Of a stretch of DNA of 58,775 nucleotides, positions 8,617 through 16,427 are shown piece after piece. Numbering within the stretch: the first letter of the stretch is position 1; each line of letters starts with the position of its first letter. Both the position numbers and the translations under genes were made by a program. Under the pieces are notes generated by a model that did not search any database, had not been told where the DNA came from, and worked only from the letters and a program-made list of their open reading frames with translations. The stretch comes from CAYTCZ01 sp964436315 (lineage in GTDB: Bacteria > Actinomycetota > Thermoleophilia > Gaiellales > Gaiellaceae): positions 1 through 58,775 of the forward strand of contig CAYTCZ010000004.1 of NCBI GenBank assembly GCA_964436315.1, given 5' to 3'.

Positions 8617-8691
8617 AGCGGCCTACCTGGGAGTACGAACGACCTCGAGGCCGCCGGGGTAGAACAAAAGCTTCGTCGCGGCTCGCCGCGT

Positions 8692-9405
8692 CTAGATCTG
8701 CCAGCCGGTAAAGCGAGCAAGCCTTGTCGTGAGCTGGACGAGTTCTCCAGTAATAAGGAGTGCTCCAAACGTGGCGAGCAGAACCGCGGAGACGATGCTG
8801 ATTGCGCGCCAGTGCTGCCGCAACCCGCGGACGAGACCCATCGAGCGAGTGAAGGCGAGCCCGAACAACAGGAACGGGAGTCCGAGGCCGATGGAGTAGG
8901 CGGCGAGTAGCACCGCTCCCTGACTCGCGCTCGTGGCGGCGGAAAGCGTCAGGATGGCAGCGAGTGTTGGCCCGATGCACGGAGTCCAGCCGATGGCGAA
9001 CGCCACCCCTGTGCCCGTCGCTGCGAGTAGGCCTCTCTTGCCGCTCCGAAATTCGAACTTCCGCTCCTGGGAGAGCAAGCGCGGAAGTGGCAGGCCGAGC
9101 ACCGCGATCGCGGCCACGATGATGAACGCTCCGGCGGCAATCTCGAGCGGCCTTCTGTTGACCAGCAAGACGTTGCCGAACCACGCAGCTCCGATTCCGA
9201 GGGCGATGAACATCGCAGTGAAGCCTGCGACGAAACACGAAGTCGAGATGACGACGCGTCTGGGCCGGGCGCCGAGCTCATCGAACCCAACGCCTGAAAC
9301 GAACGAGAGATAGCCGGGCACAAGCGGGAGCACGCACGGCGACGTGAACGAAATGAGGCCGGCCGCGAACGCGATCGCGAGTCCAACAGCGCCGAACTCG
9401 ATCAT
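8692..9405 (-). CDS. ccdA: cytochrome c biogenesis / thiol-electron transfer protein CcdA
   Basis: A 237-residue polytopic membrane protein of the CcdA/DsbD family, which passes electrons from cytoplasmic thioredoxin to extracytoplasmic thiol proteins. Both redox motifs are present: TSPCVLPLVPGYLS near residue 22 and GWTPCIGP near 140. About six hydrophobic segments are visible. Its start overlaps the stop of the upstream TlpA-like gene by 4 nt, so the two are coupled. The natural partner is that thioredoxin-like protein; the nearby membrane cytochrome c (18.2 kb) is a possible client by inference only. Confidence 0.92.
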   Translation of the reverse strand: MIEFGAVGLAIAFAAGLISFTSPCVLPLVPGYLSFVSGVGFDELGARPRRVVISTSCFVAGFTAMFIALGIGAAWFGNVLLVNRRPLEIAAGAFIIVAAIAVLGLPLPRLLSQERKFEFRSGKRGLLAATGTGVAFAIGWTPCIGPTLAAILTLSAATSASQGAVLLAAYSIGLGLPFLLFGLAFTRSMGLVRGLRQHWRAISIVSAVLLATFGALLITGELVQLTTRLARFTGWQI

Positions 9406-9956
9406 GATTGGCTCTTCGCGATTTCGAGACCTCGTTCGAAACCAGCGAGATCCGTCTCGCCAACGACCTGAGCCGCGATTCGATGCTCAGCGTCGAGGAA
9501 GTACGTCGTGGGGAGACCGAGCAGTCCGAACTGAGTGGTGAGCGAGCCGCTCGAATCCGCGATGCTTGGATGCTCCCATCCCCAGCGCGAATAGAACGCC
9601 TTCGCTCCGGCAGTTGTGTCCTGGAAGTCGAGACCCAGAACGACCGCCTCAGGATGCTCCGCTGCCAGCGTCTTGAGATGCGGAGCTTCGTCGTTGCAGC
9701 CGGGACACCATGATGCCCAGACGTTGATCACCACGGGTTTGCCGGCGAAGTCCGCGAGGCTGATTTGCTCGCCGGTGATCGGGTCAGTCCCAGCAAGCGC
9801 TGGTGCCGGTTCGAGTGACGCAGCGACCGGTTCGTTGGTGCTCGCTGGGGAGCCGCCGCGACTCTCCGTGGCGAGAAGAACCCCCGCGATCACAACGACC
9901 ACGACGGACACAGCACCGACCGCCAGTAGGAGGGTCTTTCTGCGCAGCCCGCTCAT
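9402..9956 (-). CDS. TlpA/ResA-type membrane-anchored thiol-disulfide oxidoreductase
   Basis: 184 residues with one N-terminal transmembrane anchor (LLLAVGAVSVVVVVIAGVLL) and an extracytoplasmic thioredoxin-like domain. The active site WASWCPGCNDEAPHL carries a CPGC pair. The conserved cis-Pro region is seen in GLLGLPTTYFLD. It reduces disulfides outside the membrane, typically apocytochrome c. Its end overlaps ccdA by 4 nt, and ccdA is the expected electron donor. A small zf-HC2 gene lies upstream on the same strand. Confidence 0.9.
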   Translation of the reverse strand: MSGLRRKTLLLAVGAVSVVVVVIAGVLLATESRGGSPASTNEPVAASLEPAPALAGTDPITGEQISLADFAGKPVVINVWASWCPGCNDEAPHLKTLAAEHPEAVVLGLDFQDTTAGAKAFYSRWGWEHPSIADSSGSLTTQFGLLGLPTTYFLDAEHRIAAQVVGETDLAGFERGLEIAKSQS

Positions 9957-10041
9957 CGGCTTCCGGTCAGGGTACCCTCCTCATCGCCAGTTCGATGCGT
10001 TCGCCCGCACGCCCGTGTCCGGGCCGGCCCCGCGGCGGCGA

Positions 10042-10317
10042 TCAGCCAGAGCTGCCCGAACCCTTGCTTTCCCGGATCCGCTTCATCACGCCGTCGGCGA
10101 TCTCCGGTTTCGGCTCCGGCTCCGTCCCCCCGAGGGTTTTGAGAGTGCCAAGCATCCCGAGGAAGCTCTGATAGAAGGCCCGGCAACCTTCGCAGTGCGC
10201 AAGGTGACGAGTGACCCTCCACTTCTTGAGTCCCCGGAGCTCGCCCTCCGCATGCTCGGAGAGATGCTCCCTCGTCTCCTCATGGGAGCCCTTGAGTACG
10301 AATTCGAAGAACGCCAC
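10042..10317 (-). CDS. small zf-HC2 domain protein (anti-sigma-like)
   Basis: 91 residues with the H-x3-C-x2-C zinc motif in RHLAHCEGCRAF, preceded by HLSEHAEGELRGL, the pattern of the N-terminal domain of ZAS-type anti-sigma factors. There is no membrane segment, and the C-terminal 25 residues are polar. No sigma factor gene is adjacent; the nearest, on the other strand, is at 15.4 kb. It lies 85 nt upstream of the TlpA/CcdA pair, so a redox-sensing role is an attractive but untested idea. Confidence 0.8.
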   Translation of the reverse strand: MAFFEFVLKGSHEETREHLSEHAEGELRGLKKWRVTRHLAHCEGCRAFYQSFLGMLGTLKTLGGTEPEPKPEIADGVMKRIRESKGSGSSG

Positions 10318-10356
10318 GTCTTTTTGGATGCGCCTGCCTGCCTGTTTGATGCTACA

Positions 10357-10377
10357 CCGTCCCCCTTTGAGGGACGG
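10357..10377 (-). terminator. hairpin downstream of the PfkB kinase gene
   Basis: CCGTCCC (10357-10363) and GGGACGG (10371-10377) with a 7-nt loop, 10 nt past the minus-strand stop at 10388. No clear T-run follows. Confidence 0.4.
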
Positions 10378-10387
10378 CCCAGCCGTC

Positions 10388-11326
10388 CTAGCCGGACTGT
10401 GACATCAACGCATGCACCTGCTCCTCCGTCGGCATCGCGTCGGCACACGCAAGCTGGCCAGCGACGTGGGCTCCGGCCGCATTCGCGAAGCGGATCGTCT
10501 CGACGACGTCCCATCCCGAAAGGATCCCGTGACAGAGGGCGCCGCCAAACGCGTCTCCGGCCCCGAGTCCGTTGACCACTTCGATTTCGACCGGAGGAAC
10601 CCGCTCGAGCACATCCTCTGTCATGACGAGAACACCCTCGGGGCCGAGCTTCACGATTGCGATCTCGATGCCGAACTCGAGCAACCTGCTGCCAAGCTCC
10701 TCTGGTTCCCCGTCGCCGACCGCGACCGACACCTCCTCCAGGTTCCCGACCGCTACGGTCGCGAATTCGAGCGCACGCCGCTGGTACTGGCCGGCCTCGT
10801 CCGGAGCCGGCCAGAACATCGCTCGGTAGTCGAGGTCGTGCACCGTCACCGATCTACGCCCGCGAGCCTCGAGTGCGCCGAGAGTCGCCGCTCGGCTCGG
10901 CTCGTCGGAGAGCCCTGTCCCCGTCGTCCAGAAAATGGAGGCTGCTCCGATCTCCGCGAGATCCAGCTCGTCAAGGCTGAGGTTCATGTCGGGCGCCTTT
11001 GGCTCTCGGTAGAACAGGAGTGGGAAGTTGTTCGGCGGGAAGATCTCGCAGAAGACGATTGGAGTGCGAAGTTCCGGATCGGTGCCGACGAACCGATCGT
11101 CGACGTCGAACCCGCGGAGTGCCTTCCGAACGTAAACGCCGAATCCGTCGTCACCAACCTTCGTAATTACCGCCGTGCGGCGCCCATATCTCGCAGCCGC
11201 AACGGCGACGTTCGTCGCGCTCCCTCCGAGGAACTTCCCAAAGCTCTCAACGTCAACAAGCGAGACACCGCTCTGTTGCGGATAGAGGTCCACCCCAACT
11301 CGCCCCATCGTCAGGACGTCGAACAT
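10388..11326 (-). CDS. iolC: PfkB-family kinase, IolC-like (5-dehydro-2-deoxygluconokinase)
   Basis: PfkB carbohydrate kinase. N-terminal MFDVLTMGRVGVDLYPQQ and the glycine-rich FLGGSATNVAVAAARYG match IolC. The anion-hole and catalytic motif NGLGAGDAFGGAL is near the C-terminus. IolC phosphorylates 5-dehydro-2-deoxygluconate in myo-inositol breakdown. The frame is open upstream to 11407, but the family N-terminus begins at ATG 11326. No other inositol gene is in the window, so the in vivo substrate could be a related sugar acid. It is divergent from the DUF1330 gene. Confidence 0.85.
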   Translation of the reverse strand: MFDVLTMGRVGVDLYPQQSGVSLVDVESFGKFLGGSATNVAVAAARYGRRTAVITKVGDDGFGVYVRKALRGFDVDDRFVGTDPELRTPIVFCEIFPPNNFPLLFYREPKAPDMNLSLDELDLAEIGAASIFWTTGTGLSDEPSRAATLGALEARGRRSVTVHDLDYRAMFWPAPDEAGQYQRRALEFATVAVGNLEEVSVAVGDGEPEELGSRLLEFGIEIAIVKLGPEGVLVMTEDVLERVPPVEIEVVNGLGAGDAFGGALCHGILSGWDVVETIRFANAAGAHVAGQLACADAMPTEEQVHALMSQSG

Positions 11327-11449
11327 GGCGGCGCAACAGTACCGCGGACATTCGGTCTTGGTGAACTCGACTGAGTCCGCGAACGCAATGCGCAGAGCCC
11401 ACGCCACGATCCGTATGCTGTCCCGACCCGCGAGAGAAGGAGCTCACAC

Positions 11450-11746
11450 ATGCCCGTCTACTTCGTCGCCTTCCAAACCGTCAAGGATCAGGCAAAACTC
11501 GATGAGTACAGCGCGAAGGTCGTTGAGACGATCCCGCCTGAAATGAAGGTGCTGGCGATCGACGCCAACGTCGAACTTCTCGAGGGCGATGAGGCTCCCC
11601 GCACTGTCATCTTGGAGTTCCCCACCCGCGAGGACTTCAGGCGATGGTATGACTCTTCCGAGTACCAGGCGATCGCCCACCTGCGAAGAGAGGGTGCGCC
11701 CGGCACGGCAGTGATCGCGGAGGGCTTCGTCATGCCGGACGCATAG
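11450..11746 (+). CDS. DUF1330 family protein
   Basis: 98 residues of the DUF1330 dimeric alpha-beta-barrel type, recognised from VYFVAFQTVKD, the central ILEFPTREDFRRWYDSSEYQ and the Ala/Gly-rich end. AAGGAG lies 7 nt before the ATG. Function of the family is poorly defined; some relatives are small oxygenase- or stress-like proteins. Single gene, divergent from the IolC-like kinase. Confidence 0.88.
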   Translation: MPVYFVAFQTVKDQAKLDEYSAKVVETIPPEMKVLAIDANVELLEGDEAPRTVILEFPTREDFRRWYDSSEYQAIAHLRREGAPGTAVIAEGFVMPDA

Positions 11747-11780
11747 TGCGTTTCTGCTACGCGCGAGGATCGAAACCAGA

Positions 11781-12212
11781 CTAGGTGTCTCCGTCGGGAA
11801 GAGACGCCGGACCCTCGCCACCCGCGACGAGCTGAAGGGCGAGCACGACGAGATAGATCGTCGTCGACAGAAATCCGCCAAGCGGCCATGCGCCCGTCTC
11901 CGGAATTAGGATTGAAGTCACCGTGGCTGCCCCGATCGCGAGCGCAATTGGGAGCACGTGAAAACTGCTCCATAGAGCTGCGCGCTTCGGCTCTGGTGCG
12001 AAGCGCTGGTGAAAGCCGCCGAACGCCAGTCCTCCAACGAGGGCAAACCCGGCGACCGCACCACCCATGAAGAGCAGGGCTTCCCACGAGGCCGGAAGTC
12101 CGACCTCGTGTGAAATAACGGCACCGGATGTCCAGATCGTCAACGTGTAGCCGTAGGGAGCGGCACTTGATGCCACGGCCGTCCGAAGCGCGGTGCGGTA
12201 CTCGCCTCTCAC
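11781..12212 (-). CDS. integral membrane protein of unknown function
   Basis: About 143 residues with four hydrophobic segments: TIWTSGAVISHEVG, LLFMGGAVAGFALVGGLAFGG, FHVLPIALAIGAATVTSIL and FLSTTIYLVVLALQLV. The start is uncertain. GTG at 12212 (or the GTG before it) is preferred because sequence upstream, up to the possible start at 12317, is non-hydrophobic and covers a hairpin. No family recognised. Convergent with DUF1330. Confidence 0.6.
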   Translation of the reverse strand: MRGEYRTALRTAVASSAAPYGYTLTIWTSGAVISHEVGLPASWEALLFMGGAVAGFALVGGLAFGGFHQRFAPEPKRAALWSSFHVLPIALAIGAATVTSILIPETGAWPLGGFLSTTIYLVVLALQLVAGGEGPASLPDGDT

Positions 12213-12237
12213 CACGAGGGCTCTTCGAGCATTGCAA

Positions 12238-12264
12238 GACGGCTCCTTCAGTGAAGGAGCCGTC
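12238..12264 (-). promoter_or_regulatory. perfect 11-bp hairpin upstream of the membrane gene
   Basis: GACGGCTCCTT (12238-12248), loop CAGTG, AAGGAGCCGTC (12254-12264). It lies 25 nt ahead of the chosen start of the minus-strand membrane gene. The AAGGAG within the stem could act as a sequestered ribosome site, or the hairpin may be an attenuator. Confidence 0.45.
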
Positions 12265-12585
12265 GAAGAAGCGAGGTTCGGCCAGCAGCTCGCGAGGTCG
12301 GTGGGCCAGGTTGCCACCTATCCGGTCTCCACCCGTTAGAGCGGTTTCTACCCCGCAGCTGCCGGCGAACCCTGCCTACTAGCCTCGCCGAGCGCGATGA
12401 GCAACTGGTGAAGACTCGATGAAGATCCGCTCATTTGGCTGTCCGGGAGGCGCGAAGCGGACCATGCCGGTGTTGGAACCAACTCGAGAGCCTGTCTCGT
12501 GGAGAACGTCACTCGTAAACCGATCCCTGGATGCGTCAAGATTGCGCCGAGTCGTATCCGTCACATTCGACACGGGGAGGCACTG

Positions 12586-13026
12586 ATGCCGATCAAGATG
12601 GAAGAGAGCGTTGAGATCAGCCGGCCGGTGGAAAACATAGTCGCGTATATGCGTGAGGTCGAGCACGACGCTGAGTGGCAGAAGAACGTCATAGACGCGA
12701 AGTTCACCTCTGACGGCCCGCCCGCAGTCGGATCGACGGGAGTCCACCGCGTCAAGTTCATGGGCATGACGGACGACTACGCCTGGGAACTCACGGAGTA
12801 CGATGAGCCAAACCGGGTTTCATGGAAGTTCACGTCGGGTCCGCTCAGAGGAACGGGTGGATATCGCTTCGACCCGACCTCCGACGGGACGAAGATCACG
12901 TGGCAATCCGAGGTCGAGCCCCAGGGGCTCAGGCGACTTCTCGCCCCAATCGCAGGGCCGATGTTCGCGAAAGAGGCGCGAAAGGATCTCCAAAGTCTGA
13001 AGTCGATTCTCGAGTCCCAGGCGTAG
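12586..13026 (+). CDS. SRPBCC (START-like) family protein
   Basis: 146 residues: MPIKMEESVEISRPVENIVAYM, then DAEWQKNVIDAKF and a C-terminal helix, the usual order of polyketide-cyclase/dehydrase-like SRPBCC folds that bind hydrophobic ligands. GGGGAGG lies 7 nt before ATG 12586; the earlier in-frame ATG at 12499 has no ribosome site. Ligand unknown. It converges on the DsbA-like gene. Confidence 0.85.
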   Translation: MPIKMEESVEISRPVENIVAYMREVEHDAEWQKNVIDAKFTSDGPPAVGSTGVHRVKFMGMTDDYAWELTEYDEPNRVSWKFTSGPLRGTGGYRFDPTSDGTKITWQSEVEPQGLRRLLAPIAGPMFAKEARKDLQSLKSILESQA

Positions 13027-13058
13027 GCTTCGGCCTCGCCCAGTCCCCTCTACCGGCC

Positions 13059-13925
13059 TCATAGCCATAGTGCATCGTCAGCGATCGGTTTGCGGATCGC
13101 CTGTCCGTTCGCAACGAGCTCGCTGAGCAACGTTTCTGCTTCGGTGCGCTCCGGCGCATCGTTGCCTCGGGCGAGGAGGACGGCAACCTCCTGGGTCGTG
13201 AGCCCGCCGGGGAAATGCCTGAGCAACTCAAATGGTCCATCCGGTACCGGTAGTCGATCGAGTCCGGGTGCGAGATTGGCAATCAAGACGTCGTAGGCCT
13301 CCACGGGCTGAAAGCCACCGGCGATGAGACGGTAGCCGTCCCGCTCGAAGATGAGCGTCGGCGCCGTATACCGCTCGGGCCCGTCGGTGCGAGCGGTCTT
13401 GCCTTGAAGGGCGGCCGGGGACTCGGCCGCGGATCGGGCCTCGCGGCGATCCGATTCATAGGCCTCAGTGACGTCCGGGTCGTCGAGACGCCCAAGCAAG
13501 GTGTCGGTGTCGAGCTCAGGCACTTCATTGAGGGCAATCGCGAGATCATTGTCCTCGTCCAGCAGGAGGGTCGAGGTGAACCACGCAAACTGAAGTGCTC
13601 GGAGCACCGCCCATTCGAATCCTGGCACGTCGAGCCGGGCTGCGACCACCGCCCTGCAGGCACGGCCGGTCGCGACGACGCGCTCTCGCGGCTGTGTCGC
13701 GAACGGCATGCCGTAGCGACGAAACCCCTGGTATCCGCGCGCCATGCCGGCCGGGGTGTAGCCTCTTCCTTCGTACTGATCCGCGTGTTCGGTCAGGCCG
13801 ATCATCACTAGCCGCCACTCGAGCTGATCGCCGTAGCGCCAACGGAGCGCCTGGAGCGACGGCTCGACCGAGTAGGCCCAGGGACAGCCTGGATCCGTGA
13901 TGTAGGTCGTAGCGATGCGGGTCAT
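13059..13925 (-). CDS. DsbA-family (FrnE-like) thioredoxin-fold protein
   Basis: About 288 residues. The N-terminal strand TTYITDPGCPWAYSVEP carries one Cys followed by Pro-Trp, as in DsbA-fold oxidoreductases and 2-hydroxychromene carboxylate isomerases of the FrnE group. The cis-Pro loop is probably TAPTLIFERDGYR. The last 60 residues (GLTTQEVAVLLARG onward) look like a winged-helix add-on. ATG 13925 has AGGAGG 8 nt upstream. The start overlaps the stop of the decayed epimerase gene by 4 nt, so the two were once coupled. With a single active-site Cys, disulfide exchange would need an external thiol. Confidence 0.82.
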   Translation of the reverse strand: MTRIATTYITDPGCPWAYSVEPSLQALRWRYGDQLEWRLVMIGLTEHADQYEGRGYTPAGMARGYQGFRRYGMPFATQPRERVVATGRACRAVVAARLDVPGFEWAVLRALQFAWFTSTLLLDEDNDLAIALNEVPELDTDTLLGRLDDPDVTEAYESDRREARSAAESPAALQGKTARTDGPERYTAPTLIFERDGYRLIAGGFQPVEAYDVLIANLAPGLDRLPVPDGPFELLRHFPGGLTTQEVAVLLARGNDAPERTEAETLLSELVANGQAIRKPIADDALWL

Positions 13926-14546
13926 GGACTGGCCTCCTGCCAACTAGCCAAGTGCGTTGACAAACCCTGTCGCCAACTCGCGTACGTCGGCTCCCAGCCG
14001 AGCTCACTCTTTGCCTTCGCGCTCGAGGCGCCGTCGAGTTCCGTCATGAACGCCACTCCGTACGAGCCGGCTAGGAGCCGCGCCACGAAGACGGGGACTT
14101 CGCGCGGTCGCTTTGTATCGAGGGCGTCTGCGTAGGCGGGGGCCATTCGCTCACAGGCGCAGGCTCGTCATCGACGACGTTGTTGATGCCCGGCGCCCCT
14201 TGGTCGAGAGAGCGAGCACGGTCGCAGCGTCCACGAGGTTCCTCGTGCCCTCGCGACGAAGTCGGTCGTTGGTCGCGAACGGCTCCCCGATCTTCCGCGG
14301 CTCGATTACCCGCGGAATGTCGGTCAACTCGTGAATCACAACGTCAGGCTGGGCGGCCAGAACCGCGTCCATTAGTCCAGCTCGGTCGAAGGCGTCACAG
14401 AGGACAGGCTCGGCGCCCAGCGATCGAAGCAACTCGAGCTTCGATTCGCTGCGGGTCTTGCCGACGACCTCGTGACCTGCCTCGCGCAGCACCGGAAGAA
14501 GTCGTCTACCGATCACACCGCTCGCTCCGGCGAGAAAGGTCTTCAT
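13922..14546 (-). pseudogene. NAD(P)-dependent epimerase remnant with internal deletion and frameshifts
   Basis: The N-terminus is a good Rossmann start: MKTFLAGASGVIGRRLLPVL, later NDRLRREGTRNLVDAA. Directly after VDAA the sequence jumps to what should be the C-terminal third: TVLAL, then (other frame) DQGAPGINNVVDDEPAPVSEW, then (third frame) AYADALDTKRPREVPVFVA. About 130 residues of the middle are missing, probably by deletion between two similar VDAA / VDDAA coding stretches. A 2-nt addition in a CT run and a 1-nt loss in a C run shift the frame twice. The C-terminal piece ends at 13922. Read as one decayed gene. Confidence 0.8.
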
Positions 14547-14625
14547 TCGACTCGCACCCTATCGATCGACGTTCGGATTGGTGAGGACTCACGCTTGAGT
14601 TCCGGACAGGTTCAATGCAGCTGGA

Positions 14626-14888
14626 TTACGCCGCGCGGGCGGCACTGCCGATGACGGCATGCTCGAGTTCGCGAAGCACATCGCAAGGCCGACGCTCAGG
14701 CCGCGGGTCGGATACGCGCCCATCCGGAGCGAAGGCGTCGTGGGCGCGGGGCAGCGCCAACTCGGTCTCGGCCACACGCGCCCCGATCAGGCGAGCACTC
14801 TCCGACCTCAGCCTGGGCCCCAAGAGCCCAGAAGGAGCCGGTGCTCGCGCTGATCACTCCCGCCGGCTTGCCAGATAGGACATTGTCC
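14626..14888 (-). pseudogene. NADPH-dependent FMN reductase remnant (C-terminal part)
   Basis: Minus-strand translation in shifting frames gives DNVLSGKPAGVISASTG, LGAQAEV, then ARLIGARVAETELALPRAHD, then VLRELEHAVIGSAARAA. These are the FMN-reductase elements that normally follow the substrate loop. The N-terminal 70-80 residues with the GxSGSLR flavin motif are absent. At least three single-base losses are needed to restore one frame. The left end fuses into the C-terminal end of the GNAT remnant. Confidence 0.7.
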
Positions 14889-15357
14889 GGGTTCTCCGGC
14901 GCCGCGCCGCCGGTGATCGATGAGATCGCGGGCCGGCGCCGGCACCGTCCACAAAGCCGGCGACGAGCTCGGATGCGAAGCCCTGTCCCCAGGTCGTCTC
15001 GGCGAGAAGATAACCGAGGCGAACGTCCGCGTCGGTACTCGGGTCGTCTTCTCGTAGCTCGAAGAGAATCATCAAACCGATCGCTCGGCAAGTCGCCTTG
15101 TCGATGATGAGCAGCGTCGTCCCCTCTGCGTCGCGGTCCGCGATCCAGTCGCGCGCCCGCTCGATCTCGTAGGTGCCTTGCCACGGAGGAGGAAGCGCCC
15201 GGGTCACTGGCTCGGTCAACAACTCGGCTACGAGCGGCGCGAGCTCCTGCCGGTGCCACTCGCTCGACGAGAGTGAATGCCACTCCTCGACGAGCATGCG
15301 TGCGGTTTCGAATGTGCAACTTCGAAGAATCACCTCCGCCGCACCGGAGTTTCGCAC
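14889..15357 (-). pseudogene. GNAT acetyltransferase remnant
   Basis: The frame starts at 15357 and reads a GNAT domain of the RimJ/ribosomal acetyltransferase kind: ILRSCTFETARMLVEEW, TLLIIDKATCRAIGLMILF, then DVRLGYLLAETTWGQGFASE. At about 14947 one base is missing; inserting it restores FVD-W-CRRRPAISSITGGAAPENP. The last 15-20 residues of a normal GNAT are gone, replaced by FMN-reductase sequence at 14888. One long deletion plus one frameshift indicate a dead gene. Confidence 0.75.
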
Positions 15358-15388
15358 GCCTCGCCAGCCGTCGTATAGCGTCTGATGA

Positions 15389-15964
15389 GTGGCCGAAGGT
15401 GAGGCAGAGCTCCTCGACCGTGCCCGCGGCGGCGACCTCGATGCTTTTGCGGAGTTCGTGCGACTCTTCGAGCGTCGCGTGCGATCTGTGCTTGGCCGCC
15501 TTCTCGACGACGAACGCGACGTGGACGAGGCGGCTCAAGACACGTTCGTTCAGGCATGGAAAAACCTCCACCGCTTTCGTGGGGACGCCGCGCCGTTCAC
15601 CTGGCTCTACCGCATCGCGGTCAACGAGGCGCTTCAACGGAACCGCAGAAAGAAACTCGATACCCGACCACTGGACGAAGTGCCCGAGCTCGATCATCGA
15701 GCCGATCTCACGCCGGGGCTACCGCTGCCCGCCGACGTACAAGCAGCCCATCGTGAATCGATTACGTTTCTCGCCGAGCGCCTGCGCGAGCTTCCGTTCG
15801 AGTCACGAGCACCGCTGGTGCTCCGTGATCTTGAAGGCTGGTCGTACGAGGAGGTTGCAGAGACGCTGGATCTCACCGTCCCGGCAGTCAAGAGCAGGAT
15901 CCATCGGGCACGGCTCCAGCTGGGAGAGCGATACCAGGCGTGGCTCGCAAGCCACGACGACTAG
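15389..15964 (+). CDS. ECF-type RNA polymerase sigma factor
   Basis: 191 residues with region 2 (ERDVDEAAQDTFVQAWKNL, HRFRGDAAPFTWLYRIAVN) and region 4 (LRDLEGWSYEEVAETLDLTV then KSRIHRARLQL). A GTG start at 15389; no strong ribosome site is visible. No membrane anti-sigma gene follows; the only zinc-type anti-sigma-like protein in the window is at 10.0-10.3 kb. It is intact although flanked on both sides by decayed minus-strand genes, which argues against general sequence error here. Confidence 0.92.
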   Translation: MAEGEAELLDRARGGDLDAFAEFVRLFERRVRSVLGRLLDDERDVDEAAQDTFVQAWKNLHRFRGDAAPFTWLYRIAVNEALQRNRRKKLDTRPLDEVPELDHRADLTPGLPLPADVQAAHRESITFLAERLRELPFESRAPLVLRDLEGWSYEEVAETLDLTVPAVKSRIHRARLQLGERYQAWLASHDD

Positions 15965-16089
15965 GAGTGCGCCGGGCTCGCGCGACCCGGCGCTCGAAGC
16001 GGGCTCGGTCCGGCGCCGCCGAAGTCGACTGAACAGACTCCGTGGGCATTCACGAGGCGGATGGCTCGCGGCCTTGCGCGGTTTGCTCG

Positions 16090-16392
16090 GTAACTCGTGC
16101 TGGAGCTCCAGTAGCCACTTCGGCACGACCCCGACCGATCATGCGACGGGCTCCCCTCGCTCGAGCTGGATCACGGTGGGAATGGACTTCACCGCGTACC
16201 GGGGAGCGAGTGCTTTCTCCTCGTCGATGTTGACCTGCTTCACTGCATCGCCTCGCTCGGCGGCGACCCGCTCGATGACCGGAGCGAACTTCTCGCATGG
16301 GCCGCACCACGGCCCCAGAAATCGACGAGCACCGGGCGCTCGCACTTGAGCACCTCGTGCTCGAAAGAGTGTTCCGTGACCGCCAGACTCAC
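16090..16392 (-). pseudogene. thioredoxin gene broken at the active site
   Basis: From GTG 16392 the frame reads VTEHSFEHEVLKCERPVLVD then FWG. One base is missing near 16311; restoring it gives FWGPWCGPCEKFAPVIERV, the classic thioredoxin active site. The next piece reads on through KSIPTVIQLERGEPVA to TGA at 16139-16141. Beyond that stop the same frame continues SVGVVPKWLLELQ, the expected end of thioredoxin, where CGA (Arg) has probably become TGA. Two independent lesions suggest a pseudogene. Confidence 0.8.
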
Positions 16393-16427
16393 GCGCGTTG
16401 TTTGATGACGCGAGAGCCCGGTGCGTT

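Larger units (their letters stand above)
8188..8691. other. gene-free region with assembly gap
   Basis: Apart from the N-run there are about 400 readable bases between the DUF3179 gene and the convergent ccdA gene. No frame here looks coding; the long frames are shadows or cross the Ns. A small hairpin GGTGAG / CTCACC lies at 8373-8390. The gap could hide a gene. Confidence 0.5.

Noticed and set aside
7896..8768. Frames crossing the first gap
   Set aside because: They rely on Ns and overlap the DUF3179 and ccdA genes in other frames.
14696..15697. 333-residue minus-strand frame covering the GNAT region
   Set aside because: It begins opposite the sigma factor and only its end carries true protein sequence, which belongs to the decayed GNAT and FMN reductase genes.
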